DNA of 26,282 nt from JBAUHN01 sp049680295 (GCA_049680295.1 JBAUHN010000452.1:1-26282); one strand, 5' to 3'; shown: positions 8,188-17,117, counted from the stretch's first letter. A program made the numbers and translations. The notes: generated by a model from the sequence alone, not told the origin.

Positions 8188-9399
8188 ATGAAAAATACTC
8201 AACCCTCACGCCGCGATGTTCTTGCGGGCGCCGGTGCGCTCGCGGGTTCAGCGGCCCTTATGGGAACCAGCGCCCTTGCCGATGGACATCTGGCAGGACA
8301 AGAACTGCGCACGGTCGGCCTGTCAGTCACCGTTCAGGAACGCATCCTGAACGATTTCAAAGCAGCATCCGGTGTCGGTTCAGTGTCTGGCAAAGCCGAC
8401 ATTTTCCCCAACACACAGACAGAGCTGCTGTCAGGTTCAAGCGCCTATGACGTTTGGGAAACCATTGGCGAGCGTCTACCGGCCATGACCGTCACCAAGA
8501 CGATCAAGCCAATGCCAACGTCTGATCTTAAAAATTGGGCCAACATCCGTCCGATATTTACCGATACCGATCCGCGTATGTCGCCCGAGGCACAGATTTC
8601 CGGTCAAATCTGGGCGGATGACGCCAAAACAGAGCTTTGGATGGTGCCGACCGTCTTTAACTTCGATTCCATCGGCTATCGCCCTGATCTGGTCAGCGCA
8701 GAAGAGGCCAACACTTGGACGGCTTTGTTTGACGACAAGTTCAAAGGCAAAACTGGTCTGAACGTTGACCCGTTGATCGCCTTCGGTCAGGCGGTTCTGG
8801 CGATGACAGAATTGGGCATGCTGGAGAATGAAAACCCCGGCAACCCAACCTTGGAAGAAATCGACGAGGCGTCCAAATTCCTGATCTCCAAGAAAAAGGG
8901 CGGCCAATTCCGTGCGCTTTGGGGTGATTTCGGCGAATTGGTGAACCTGCTGGCGTCGGGCGAGATGATCCTTGCGGATGCTTGGCAGCCTGCTGTGATG
9001 GCGGTCAAAGCACAGGGCATTCAGTGCTCTTATGCCGTGCCACGCGAAGGTTATCGTGCATGGTCCATCGGCAACTCCTTGATTGCCAATTCACCCAATG
9101 AAGATGCGGTCATAGCCTACTCTGACTATTGGCTGTCCGGCCCTCCTGCGATCACTGTTTCCGAGCAGGGTTATTACTCTCCTTCCACAAATGTGAAGGA
9201 TGTGATGGACGCGGACAAATATGCCTTCTGGTATGAAGGCAAGCCATGGGTTGGCGCGCCAGATCGCGGCATCAACGAGGGCGATTTGCGTGATGGTGGC
9301 AGCCTCGAAGAGCGCGCAAGCAAGGTGAAATACTGGCACCAATGGCCAGACGAGTACGACCACCTGATCTCCAAGTGGGACGAGTTCTTGTCTGCGTAA
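8188..9399 (+). CDS. Tat-exported ABC substrate-binding protein (PotD-like)
   Basis: Periplasmic binding protein of the importer, 403 residues. The N-terminus has a Tat signal: SRRDVLAGAGALAG is followed by a small-residue hydrophobic stretch and a likely cut after TSALA, about residue 31. The rest fits the spermidine/putrescine-type binding-protein fold, with a C-terminal AFWYEG motif shared with the leaderless paralogue at 1354-2580. The ribosome site GGGAG lies just ahead of the ATG. A strong 9-bp stem-loop after the stop probably raises the stability or output of this message relative to downstream genes, as is common for binding proteins. Tat export suggests folding before secretion. The ligand is unknown; downstream enzymes point to a cyclic ureide, lactam or related compound. 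Confidence 0.92.
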   Translation: MKNTQPSRRDVLAGAGALAGSAALMGTSALADGHLAGQELRTVGLSVTVQERILNDFKAASGVGSVSGKADIFPNTQTELLSGSSAYDVWETIGERLPAMTVTKTIKPMPTSDLKNWANIRPIFTDTDPRMSPEAQISGQIWADDAKTELWMVPTVFNFDSIGYRPDLVSAEEANTWTALFDDKFKGKTGLNVDPLIAFGQAVLAMTELGMLENENPGNPTLEEIDEASKFLISKKKGGQFRALWGDFGELVNLLASGEMILADAWQPAVMAVKAQGIQCSYAVPREGYRAWSIGNSLIANSPNEDAVIAYSDYWLSGPPAITVSEQGYYSPSTNVKDVMDADKYAFWYEGKPWVGAPDRGINEGDLRDGGSLEERASKVKYWHQWPDEYDHLISKWDEFLSA

Positions 9400-9407
9400 A
9401 ACCAAAC

Positions 9408-9435
9408 GGCGAAGGGGTCTTTGGCTCCCTTCGCC
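9408..9435 (+). terminator. Intercistronic stem-loop after the binding-protein gene
   Basis: Perfect 9-bp arms GGCGAAGGG (9408-9416) and CCCTTCGCC (9427-9435) enclose a 10-base loop. It sits 8 bases after the stop of the binding-protein gene and about 20 bases before the next start. No T-run follows, so a processing or stabilising hairpin, or partial attenuator, is more likely than a full Rho-independent terminator. Confidence 0.7.
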
Positions 9436-9455
9436 ACTCTCATCGGAAGAGCTGC

Positions 9456-10565
9456 ATGTCCCAATTCGATCTAGAACTCAAAAGTCTGCAAAAAATCTAC
9501 CCCGGCGGCACGCTGGCGGTCGAAGGCTTCGATTTGAATGTCGAAAAGGGCGAGTTCATTTCCTTCGTCGGGCCATCGGGCTGCGGAAAGACCACGACTT
9601 TGCGCATGATTGCAGGGCTGGAAAGCATCACATCCGGTGATCTGCTGATCCGGGGCCGCAACTTTACAAATGTGCCTGCTGAAAAACGCCCCACCGCCAC
9701 GATTTTCCAGAACTACGCGATTTTCCCGCATATGTCGGTCTATCAGAACCTGTGTTTTGGCCTCGAAGTGCGCGGCATGCCCAGCAACGAAATCAAAAAG
9801 AAGGCGGATGCCATCATCGACACGCTCGAATTGGGCGATGTTACGGATGCGCGCGAGGCCGCCCTATCTGGCGGGCAAAAGCAACGTGTCGCTTTGGCGC
9901 GTGGGCTGGTAACTGAGCCCGACATTTTGTTGTTGGATGAACCGCTTGGCGCGTTGGATGCCAACCTGCGCAAATCCATTCAGGAAGAGTTGAAAATCCT
10001 GCAGCGCGATCTGGGCATCACCTTTGTTTTTGTGACCCATGCGCAATCCGAAGCGCTCGCGATGGGCGACCGTGTTGTCGTGATGAATGCCGGACGGGTT
10101 GAGCAAATCTCTGATCCGTTTGAGCTTTATACACGTCCCAAGTCGGGATTTGTCGCCCGTTTCATCGGGCGTAACAAGATTATTGCAGGACAATTGGAAA
10201 ACGTTTCCCAAAAGCGCGCAGGCGTACAGACCAGCGTCGGACTGCTGGCTGGAGTGCCTGGATTTGACGTATCCATCGCGCAAAATGGCACCGCGGCGAT
10301 GCTGGTGACTCCATCGGAATATGTAGATTTGCGTGAACCCGGCGGCCCCGAAGCGCAGGCAGACGAAAACCGGATTTCGGGCACGGTCCAGCACGTGAAC
10401 CAGATTGGCCATGTGGTTCATGTGGATGTGCGCGTAAACGATGCGCTTTCAATTAAACTGGAAACCCACCGCGAAAAGATTGTCGGCAAAGGCGTGGCGC
10501 AAGGTGCAGAAATGGATTTGTGCTGGAAAGCCGAACGATCCACCATCGTGTTGGACGCGGCATAA
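9456..10565 (+). CDS. ABC transporter ATP-binding protein (second, canonical)
   Basis: Second PotA-type ATPase of the operon, 369 residues from ATG 9456, preceded by GGAAGAG. Upstream in-frame codons belong to the end of the binding-protein gene and the hairpin. Motifs are complete: Walker A GPSGCGKT at 39-46, Q-loop Gln 85, signature LSGGQKQR at 137-144, Walker B LLLDE at 158-162 and the switch His195 in VTHAQSE. A TOBE-like C-terminal part follows from about 290. With only one permease pair in the operon, two ATPase genes suggest a mixed ATPase dimer in which this one carries the complete catalytic set. The stop overlaps the amidase start by one base (TAATG). Confidence 0.92.
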   Translation: MSQFDLELKSLQKIYPGGTLAVEGFDLNVEKGEFISFVGPSGCGKTTTLRMIAGLESITSGDLLIRGRNFTNVPAEKRPTATIFQNYAIFPHMSVYQNLCFGLEVRGMPSNEIKKKADAIIDTLELGDVTDAREAALSGGQKQRVALARGLVTEPDILLLDEPLGALDANLRKSIQEELKILQRDLGITFVFVTHAQSEALAMGDRVVVMNAGRVEQISDPFELYTRPKSGFVARFIGRNKIIAGQLENVSQKRAGVQTSVGLLAGVPGFDVSIAQNGTAAMLVTPSEYVDLREPGGPEAQADENRISGTVQHVNQIGHVVHVDVRVNDALSIKLETHREKIVGKGVAQGAEMDLCWKAERSTIVLDAA

Positions 10566-11956
10566 TGGCCTTGGCGGGGCCGCTTCAGGAGGGTCAGTTG
10601 GACTCGCTGCAGCATGCCTCTGCCGCTGAAATTGGTCGGTTGCTGGCCACCCACAAGGGCGGAGCGGTTCAGGTTGCTGAGCATTTTCTGTCACGCATAG
10701 AAGAGCAAACCAGTGCGGTGTTTCTGAACGTCACCCAAGACCGCGCTTTGGCAGAGGCATGCAGCGCTGATGAACGGCTAGCCGCGGGTCGTCCTTTGTC
10801 TCCCCTCGACGGTGTCCCGCTGGCGTGGAAAGACATTATCGACATGGCTGGCACGCGCACGACGGTTGCCTCTGGCCTGTTCAAAGACTCCCCACTTGCC
10901 GAAGTAGATGCACCTGCCGTGCGCCGCGCCGCGCAGGCGGGAATGGTCAATCTGGGCAAAGTCAACTTGGCGGAATTTGCCTATTCCGCTTTGGGTCAAA
11001 ATCCACATTTTGGCACACCACTGAACCCCCATGGCGGCGAACCTCATGCACCCGGCGGATCATCCTCCGGTTCGGGCGTGGCTGTTGCTGCTGGACTTGC
11101 GCCTGTTGCAATTGGGTCTGACACGGCAGGGTCCGTGCGCATTCCCGCCTCCTTTTGTGGGGTCGTCGGGTTCAAAACGTCCGAAGGGCGGGTGTCGACT
11201 GATCGCTGTTTTGCATTGTCACGCACACAAGACACCCTAGGCCCGCTGGCGCATTCGGTTGCAGATTGTGCATTGGTTTTCAACGCCCTGACTGGCCAGC
11301 CGGATCGCCTGATAGAGATTTCCGCACTGGAACAGCTGATCATCTTGGTGCCTGAGGGTTTTGTGATGGATGGATTGGCCCCTTCAGTGGCGGCCGCCTT
11401 TGAAAGTAGCCTCAAAGGGCTAGGACGCGCGGGCGCGCGCATCCGCCGCCAGTCGATCCCGGCCTTGGACATGGCAGCAGCGATCCTGCGCGACCTTGGT
11501 TCTATCGTTGCCGCGGATGCGTTTCACGAGCACCGCAAGATCATGGACAGCAGCGATGCGGACCATATGGATCAACGTGTGCGCGCCAGAATTGAAATAG
11601 GTCGCAGCATGTCTGCGGCTGATCTTGTGGCACTGCAGCGCCAACGCGCGCTGGGGATGCAACAGATACGCACGGCACTGGATGGCGCTTTTCTTGCCAT
11701 GCCAACCACACCTGATACTGCGCCTGCGCTGAGCGCGTTTGAGGGCGATGACGCGGCCTTTACGCATCACAATCTGCGGGCGAATAGGAGCACCAGCATC
11801 GGCAGTTTCTATGATCTGCCCGGTCTCGCAATCCCCAACGGGCATGACGCGGCGGGGTTGCCAACAAGCTTTCTTCTGAGCGCGCCCAGCGGTGCTGATG
11901 GCCAACTGCTCGCCGCAGGAATGGCTGCTGAAAAGACAATACGAAATGACATTTGA
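10565..11956 (+). CDS. Amidase-signature family amidohydrolase
   Basis: Amidase-signature enzyme of 463 residues. The Ser-cisSer-Lys triad is recognisable: Lys89 in PLAWKDI, the GGSSSGSG loop at 164-171 with the cis-serine, and the nucleophile Ser190 in GSDTAGSVRIP. It hydrolyses a carboxamide to acid and ammonia in the cytoplasm. The exact substrate is unknown; relatives include glutamyl-tRNA amidotransferase A, allophanate hydrolase and many catabolic amidases. ATG 10565 is chosen because it overlaps the ATPase stop; the frame extends 15 codons upstream only inside that gene. Its position directly before hyuA/hyuB suggests it acts on an amide or carbamoyl intermediate of the same route. No GatB or GatC neighbour is present, which argues against a translation role. 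Confidence 0.88.
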   Translation: MALAGPLQEGQLDSLQHASAAEIGRLLATHKGGAVQVAEHFLSRIEEQTSAVFLNVTQDRALAEACSADERLAAGRPLSPLDGVPLAWKDIIDMAGTRTTVASGLFKDSPLAEVDAPAVRRAAQAGMVNLGKVNLAEFAYSALGQNPHFGTPLNPHGGEPHAPGGSSSGSGVAVAAGLAPVAIGSDTAGSVRIPASFCGVVGFKTSEGRVSTDRCFALSRTQDTLGPLAHSVADCALVFNALTGQPDRLIEISALEQLIILVPEGFVMDGLAPSVAAAFESSLKGLGRAGARIRRQSIPALDMAAAILRDLGSIVAADAFHEHRKIMDSSDADHMDQRVRARIEIGRSMSAADLVALQRQRALGMQQIRTALDGAFLAMPTTPDTAPALSAFEGDDAAFTHHNLRANRSTSIGSFYDLPGLAIPNGHDAAGLPTSFLLSAPSGADGQLLAAGMAAEKTIRNDI

Positions 11957-11977
11957 ACAAACTGGAGAGGATAGGGG

Positions 11978-14071
11978 ATGATACGAGTTGGCGTGGACGT
12001 AGGCGGTACATTTACCGATATCGTGCTGGAACGCACGCGGGTCGTTGGGGAAGACGAACAGCAGGTGGTGGTGACAAAAGTACCTTCCACCCCGCATGAC
12101 CAGTCCGAAGGGGTGGTCGCCGGTGTCTTGCAGGTCTGCAAGCAGGCCGGTGTTGCCCCCGGTGACATTGACGTGCTGTTTCACGGCACAACTGTTGCAA
12201 CCAACATGGTGATTGAACGCAACGGTGCCGACGTCGGCATGCTGACCACCCGTGGTTTCCGCGACATCATGCACATGGCGCGTCACAAGCGCCCCCATAA
12301 CTTTTCGCTGCAATTTGATGTGCCGTGGCAAAGCAAGCCGCTGGTCAAACGGCGCAATCGCATTCCAATAACCGAACGGCTTGCCCCGCCAACGGGCGAG
12401 ATTGAAACGCCAATGTCCGAGGACGAAGTACGCGCCGCTGCTGAGCTGTTCAAAAAGCGTGGACTGGATGCGGTAGTTGTCGGCTTCTTGTTTTCCTTCC
12501 TTAACGACGCCCATGAAAAGCGGGCCGTTGAGATCATCAAAGAGGTCATGCCCGACGCCTTTGTCTGTGCGTCCTCCGAGGTGGTGAATGTGATCCGTGA
12601 GTATGAGCGCTTTAGCTCAACGGCGATGAATGCCTATATCGGCCCCAAGACGGCTCTTTACCTGCGCAGTCTGGAAAGCCGGCTTAAGAAGAACGACATC
12701 ACCGCCACAGTGCGGATCATGCAGTCCAACGGTGGCATTTCCACCATCGATCAATCAGCGTCCCGCCCAATTGGCCTTTTGCTTTCTGGCCCTGCGGGTG
12801 GTGTCATTGGCGGTCGCTGGACGGGCGGTCATTGCGACACCGGCAACGTGATCACCATCGATATTGGCGGCACCTCGGCGGATATTTCTGTCATTCAAGA
12901 TGGCGAATTGCGCACCAAAAACCCACGCGACAGCGAAGTTGCAGGCTTGCCCGTGCTGGCCCCGATGATCGATATCGATGCGATTGGCGCGGGCGGTGGC
13001 TCAATCGCTTATGTGGATGTGGGCGGCGCATTCCGCGTTGGCCCGCGGTCTGCAGGTGCGGTGCCCGGCCCGGCTTGTTACGGGCGCGGTGGTACAGAAC
13101 CTACGGTCACGGATGCGCAGGTGGCCCTTGGTCGTCTGGACCCTAAACGCTTTCTGGGCGGCGATCTGTCGATCGACAAGGATCTGGCGGAAAAGGCGAT
13201 TAGGGAACATATCGCTGATCCACTTGGCCTCAGCGTTACAGATGCAGCTTTGGGTATTCTCAAGATTATTAACAACAACATGGCGCTGGCGATCAATGCC
13301 AACTCTGTTGCCAAGGGGATCGACCCGCGTGGGTTCACGCTGATGGGCTTTGGCGGTGCGGGGCCGCTTCATTCGGTGGCTTTGGCCGAAATGATCCAAG
13401 CGCGCGATGTCATATCGCCGATCCAGCCGGGGATCACGGCGGCGATGGGCTTGTTGGTGACGGATCTTCAATACGAATACACGCGCTCTGTGCTGCAAAC
13501 ACTGGACGATGCGGATGACGATGCGATCAAGCGGATCAACACCATCGTTGACGAGTTGACCGCAGAGGCAAACGCACAGCTAGAGGCGGATGGCATTGAG
13601 CCTGCCGCGCGTCGTTTCAAAAAGATCATGGAGTGTCGCTATCTGGGGCAGGGGTTTGAACTGCGGGCGGATATGCCGGATGGCACACTGACCCAAAAGA
13701 ACAAACAAGACGTCATCGAGTCCTTCTTTGACGTGCACAAAGAAGCCTATGGCCATGCCTTCCGCGATCAAGTTACCGAAGGGGTGACCGTGCGTGTTGT
13801 GGCCTCGGCTGAGGTGGATCAACTGACCTTGCCCGAACTGGCGCAAGGGGGGCGTGCCAACCCAAGCGAAGCGCTGATGTACAGCCTTGATACCATCTTT
13901 GATGATGGCAAGCCAACGCCAACGCCCCGCTATGACCGTTCCAAAATGTTGAAGGATGACACGGTCGAAGGACCGGCGATTGTGACACAGCATAATTCAA
14001 CAACCATCGTGCCGCCGGGCTACACAGCAACTGTGCTGGCATTCGGCGACATGCGCATCGCGCGCGTTTGA
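11978..14071 (+). CDS. hyuA: ATP-dependent hydantoinase/oxoprolinase family, subunit A
   Basis: Large ATP-binding subunit of the N-methylhydantoinase/5-oxoprolinase/acetone-carboxylase superfamily, 697 residues. The N-terminal actin-like phosphate loop DVGGTFTD lies at 7-14, the second nucleotide motif DIGGTSADIS near 290, the glycine-rich GAGGGSIA near 340, and MGFGGAGPLH near 455 closes the ATPase core. A strong leader with GGAGAGGATAGGGG precedes the ATG. With HyuB it would open a hydantoin-type or lactam ring using ATP. The downstream N-carbamoylsarcosine-amidase-like gene favours N-methylhydantoin or another hydantoin. Alternatives within the family include caprolactam, pyrrolidone and N-methylpyrrolidone hydrolases. 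Acetone carboxylase is unlikely because its third subunit is absent. Confidence 0.9.
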   Translation: MIRVGVDVGGTFTDIVLERTRVVGEDEQQVVVTKVPSTPHDQSEGVVAGVLQVCKQAGVAPGDIDVLFHGTTVATNMVIERNGADVGMLTTRGFRDIMHMARHKRPHNFSLQFDVPWQSKPLVKRRNRIPITERLAPPTGEIETPMSEDEVRAAAELFKKRGLDAVVVGFLFSFLNDAHEKRAVEIIKEVMPDAFVCASSEVVNVIREYERFSSTAMNAYIGPKTALYLRSLESRLKKNDITATVRIMQSNGGISTIDQSASRPIGLLLSGPAGGVIGGRWTGGHCDTGNVITIDIGGTSADISVIQDGELRTKNPRDSEVAGLPVLAPMIDIDAIGAGGGSIAYVDVGGAFRVGPRSAGAVPGPACYGRGGTEPTVTDAQVALGRLDPKRFLGGDLSIDKDLAEKAIREHIADPLGLSVTDAALGILKIINNNMALAINANSVAKGIDPRGFTLMGFGGAGPLHSVALAEMIQARDVISPIQPGITAAMGLLVTDLQYEYTRSVLQTLDDADDDAIKRINTIVDELTAEANAQLEADGIEPAARRFKKIMECRYLGQGFELRADMPDGTLTQKNKQDVIESFFDVHKEAYGHAFRDQVTEGVTVRVVASAEVDQLTLPELAQGGRANPSEALMYSLDTIFDDGKPTPTPRYDRSKMLKDDTVEGPAIVTQHNSTTIVPPGYTATVLAFGDMRIARV

Positions 14072-14085
14072 GGGAGGAGAGACAG

Positions 14086-15855
14086 ATGACAAAAGAACTT
14101 GATCCAATCACCCTGCAGGTTGTCGGTGGTGCCTTGCATTCCATCGCAGAGCAGATGGGCAACGTGCTGTACCGGATGAGCTATTCGTCGATTATTCGCG
14201 AAAGTCAGGACCTTGGCGCGGGGCTGTTTGATGTTGATTTCAACACGCTATGTGAAAGCGATTCAACACCGATGCACATCGGCTCTTTGCCCGGATACCT
14301 GCGCGGCATTCACGAGACACTAAAGATCGAAGACTGGAAGCCCGGCGACTGTGTGATCCACAACCACCCCTACAAAGGCGCCTCTCACTCTCCGGATATT
14401 GCGATTGTGATGCCCGTGTTCGTTGGCGGAGAGATTGTTGGTTTCTCGGCCAATACCGCCCACCACGTTGACATCGGTGCAGCGACGCCAGGCCTGATCA
14501 TCGATGTCCCAGACGTCTGGGCCGAAGGCATGCTGCTGGACGCCGTGAAGCTCTACCGCGAGGGCGTGCGCAACGAGGATATGTGGAAGTACATTCGCGA
14601 CAATACCCGCGTGCCTGGTTTGGTAATGGGCGACCTTGAAGCGCAAATCGCCTCTGCTGAGTTGGGTGTGCGCCGCTTTGAGGAACTGCTTGAGAAATAC
14701 GGCAAAGAAACCGTGATTCAAGCGACCAAACAGCTGATGGACTATACCGAAGGCAGGATGCGCGCAGAGATCGCCAAGATACCGGATGGTGAGTATTTCG
14801 CCGAAGGGTTCATGGACGATGATGGCCGCAACCGTGAAGTTACATTGCCGATCAAGGTCTGCGTGAGGATCAAAGGCGATTCAGTCGAGATTGACCTGAC
14901 GGGATCCTCACCCCAGGTGCCAACGGCGTTTAACGTGCCCTTTGCAGGTTCAACCATGGTTGCCGCCTTCTTTGTGTTCCGTGCGATGTTGCTGGACACC
15001 TATACCTCCACCGATGACATCCCGGCCAACGAGGGGTCGTTCCGCCCGATCAGCGTGATTGCCCCCAAAGGCAGCATCTTTAATCCGATCTGGCCCGCAG
15101 CGGCTGAGGCGCGGTTCTGCCAAATCCAACGCATGGCCGATCTGGTGATCAAGGCGCTTGCGCCGGTTCTGCCAGACCGCTGTACCGCTGGTAACGCGGC
15201 AACGCTTAGCTTTGCAGCCTATTCTGGTGTGCGCCCGAACGGTGACTATTGGGTCTTCCTAGAGGTCAATGAGGCGGCGATGGGCGGGCGCCCTGCGTCT
15301 GATGGTCCTGATACTGTCGAAGAGCTGATGCGCAATACCCGCAACAACCCACTTGAAGATCTTGGCATGCACTTGCCATTGATCTGTGACCGATACGAGG
15401 TGCGCGATGATGTGCCACCCGGTGCGGGCAAGTTCCGTGGTGGGTCTGGCGTGGTCAAATCCCAGCGTTATCTCACACCCGGCTTCATGACCCATGAAAG
15501 CGACCGTCACCTTGATGCGCCGTGGGGCATCTTTGGTGGCAAAGAGGGCGCTGGTGGCAAGATGGAAATCCACAACATCCACAGTGGTGAGACGCGCAGC
15601 GAATACTCGAAGTTTTCCGGCATGCGCGCGGAAGTGGGGGATGTGGTGTCATATTACTCGCCTTCGGGCGGTGGATACGGCGACCCGCTGGACCGTGATC
15701 CTGCCAAAGTGCTGGATGATGTTCTGGACGGGTTCTTCGGCCCTGACCATGCCAAGTCTGACTACGGGGTTGTCCTCAAACCCGTTGATGATGGGTACGA
15801 CTGGGCGCTGGATGAAGCCTCGACCAAAACCTTGCGTGCCGAGATGCGCGCCTAA
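14086..15855 (+). CDS. hyuB: ATP-dependent hydantoinase/oxoprolinase family, subunit B
   Basis: Partner subunit of HyuA, 589 residues. Family landmarks are PITLQVVGGALHSIAEQMG at the N-terminus, an SSIIRESQDLGAGLFD segment, a metal-binding-like HNHPYKGASHSPDI near residue 95, and the C-terminal GGGYGDPLDRDP. ATG 14086 follows GGGAGGAG at good spacing, 14 bases after the HyuA stop; the frame extends a few codons upstream without a better site. HyuA and HyuB are expected to form a heteromeric cytoplasmic complex in which A phosphorylates and B hydrolyses the ring amide. A stem-loop follows the stop, before the carbamoyl-hydrolase gene. Separate A and B genes are the usual bacterial arrangement, unlike the fused 5-oxoprolinase. 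Confidence 0.9.
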   Translation: MTKELDPITLQVVGGALHSIAEQMGNVLYRMSYSSIIRESQDLGAGLFDVDFNTLCESDSTPMHIGSLPGYLRGIHETLKIEDWKPGDCVIHNHPYKGASHSPDIAIVMPVFVGGEIVGFSANTAHHVDIGAATPGLIIDVPDVWAEGMLLDAVKLYREGVRNEDMWKYIRDNTRVPGLVMGDLEAQIASAELGVRRFEELLEKYGKETVIQATKQLMDYTEGRMRAEIAKIPDGEYFAEGFMDDDGRNREVTLPIKVCVRIKGDSVEIDLTGSSPQVPTAFNVPFAGSTMVAAFFVFRAMLLDTYTSTDDIPANEGSFRPISVIAPKGSIFNPIWPAAAEARFCQIQRMADLVIKALAPVLPDRCTAGNAATLSFAAYSGVRPNGDYWVFLEVNEAAMGGRPASDGPDTVEELMRNTRNNPLEDLGMHLPLICDRYEVRDDVPPGAGKFRGGSGVVKSQRYLTPGFMTHESDRHLDAPWGIFGGKEGAGGKMEIHNIHSGETRSEYSKFSGMRAEVGDVVSYYSPSGGGYGDPLDRDPAKVLDDVLDGFFGPDHAKSDYGVVLKPVDDGYDWALDEASTKTLRAEMRA

Positions 15856-15861
15856 AGTACG

Positions 15862-15890
15862 GCCTGCATCCCGGTGACGGGGTGCAGGGC
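15862..15890 (+). terminator. Intercistronic stem-loop after hyuB
   Basis: CTGCATCCC (15864-15872) pairs with GGGGTGCAG (15879-15887), with one G-T wobble and a six-base loop, and can extend outward by two pairs with one bulge. It lies between hyuB and the next start and has no T-run, so transcript processing or partial attenuation is more likely than full termination. Confidence 0.6.
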
Positions 15891-15917
15891 TCACATCTCC
15901 AAAAAGGGAATAAGTAA

Positions 15918-16622
15918 ATGGACAGTACCGAAGATCTGGACACCGTTCTGCAACGCGCATTTGATGAAAGCACCCGCATCTACAAAGAGCGCGGCTTTCA
16001 ACGACGCATTGGGTTTGGCAAAAAACCTGCCCTGGTTTCGGTCGATCTGGCCAATGCCTGGACCCGGCCCGGCAACCCGTTCACCTGCGAGGGGATCGAT
16101 GACCGCGTCATTCCGGCGATGCAAGAATTGCTTAAGGCGTGTCGCGAAAATGGACATCCTGTTGTCCATATCACCACGGCTTATCAGAACACCGACAGGG
16201 ACGACCCGACAACTGATATGGGCCTGTGGCACGCAAAAATCCCGGTTGAAGCGGTCAATATCAAGGATGAACATCTTTGGGCGATTGACAGCCGGATCGC
16301 TCCGATTGATGGCGAATACGTGTTGATGAAAAAACGCGCTTCGGCGTTTTCTGGCACGGATCTGGCGGGATATCTGCGGGCGGCAGGGGTGGATACGATC
16401 CTTGTGACAGGTGTGACCGTCACTGCTTGCGTGCGCACAACCATTTGCGATGGGTTGGCCGAAGGGTTTCGCACAATCGCTGTCAAAGAGGCGATTGGCG
16501 ACCGGGTTCCCGGTGCAATGGCGTGGAACCTATTCGACATTGATGCCAAATTCGCCGACGTCGAATCCACCCAGACCTGCGTTAACTATCTAGAGACCAT
16601 CAATCGGCGCAACGAGGACTGA
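15918..16622 (+). CDS. N-carbamoylsarcosine-amidohydrolase-like cysteine hydrolase
   Basis: Isochorismatase-superfamily hydrolase of 234 residues that closely resembles Arthrobacter N-carbamoylsarcosine amidohydrolase as I remember it. Both share an ERGFxRRIG segment, the DLANAWT motif, an RASAF segment and an IGDRVPG stretch followed by WNL-DID. The Cys-Asp-Lys set is visible: Asp43 in SVDLANAW, Lys138 before RASAF, and Cys171 in TACVRTT. The known reaction is N-carbamoylsarcosine to sarcosine, CO2 and ammonia. Its place just after hyuA/hyuB gives a two-step route: ATP-driven ring opening, then removal of the carbamoyl group. ATG 15918 follows AAAGGGAA. Activity on other N-carbamoyl amino acids is possible, so I give no symbol. 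Confidence 0.87.
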   Translation: MDSTEDLDTVLQRAFDESTRIYKERGFQRRIGFGKKPALVSVDLANAWTRPGNPFTCEGIDDRVIPAMQELLKACRENGHPVVHITTAYQNTDRDDPTTDMGLWHAKIPVEAVNIKDEHLWAIDSRIAPIDGEYVLMKKRASAFSGTDLAGYLRAAGVDTILVTGVTVTACVRTTICDGLAEGFRTIAVKEAIGDRVPGAMAWNLFDIDAKFADVESTQTCVNYLETINRRNED

Positions 16623-16673
16623 CGTGATGGCCGCTGTCATGTCATACAACTTCTTCGGAATTGGGCGCTTGGC

Positions 16674-17117
16674 ATGAGCTTGCTCTGGCCCATTTTGGCT
16701 GCTGTTCTGATCGGTGCGGCGCTGTCGTTTCAGCCGATTATCAACAGCGCCTCGGCCGGCGTTCTGAACTCAGCATTTGCAGCGGCCACTTTTTCCCTGC
16801 TGCTATCGGCAATCACAGTTTTTGTGTTGTTCTGCTTGAACGGTGCACCGACCCAGGCCAGCCAGTTGCTTCAGCTGCCTTGGTGGGCTGTGTTTGGAGG
16901 ATTGTTCGGTGCAGCGTTCGTGTCTGGCGGCATTATCCTTGTCCCCATCATGGGGGCGACAGTATTTTTCTTGTGCCTTATCGCCGGGCAACTTGTCGGT
17001 TCAGTTGTCGCTGACACGATTGGCGCTTTTGAAATAGAACCACAGGCTTTGACACCGCGTAAACTTGCGGGCGTGATGCTCGCCTTTTGTGGGGTGGTGC
17101 TGGTGCGCTGGGGTTAA
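16674..17117 (+). CDS. DMT-superfamily YdcZ-like membrane transporter
   Basis: Small, very hydrophobic protein of 147 residues with about five membrane segments (near 4-24, 30-55, 69-90, 95-115 and 128-146). Length and content match the YdcZ (DUF606) group of the drug/metabolite transporter superfamily, including the PIINSASAG motif in the first half and FCGVVLVRWG at the end. Such proteins are half-size and probably work as dimers in the inner membrane. The ribosome site is weak (GGGCG). Placed between the carbamoyl hydrolase and the oxidoreductase, it may export or import a pathway intermediate or an excess product. The substrate is not readable from sequence. Confidence 0.85.
   Translation: MSLLWPILAAVLIGAALSFQPIINSASAGVLNSAFAAATFSLLLSAITVFVLFCLNGAPTQASQLLQLPWWAVFGGLFGAAFVSGGIILVPIMGATVFFLCLIAGQLVGSVVADTIGAFEIEPQALTPRKLAGVMLAFCGVVLVRWG

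Noticed and set aside
11420..12514. Long open frame (364 codons) on the minus strand
   Set aside because: It lies opposite the amidase and hyuA genes, whose families are clear. Its translation is rich in His, Arg and Cys with no recognisable domain, as expected of an antisense shadow in G+C-rich DNA.
11978..15855. Acetone carboxylase (AcxAB)
   Set aside because: Related superfamily, but the small third subunit is missing and the next gene is a carbamoyl hydrolase, which favours a hydantoinase-type role.
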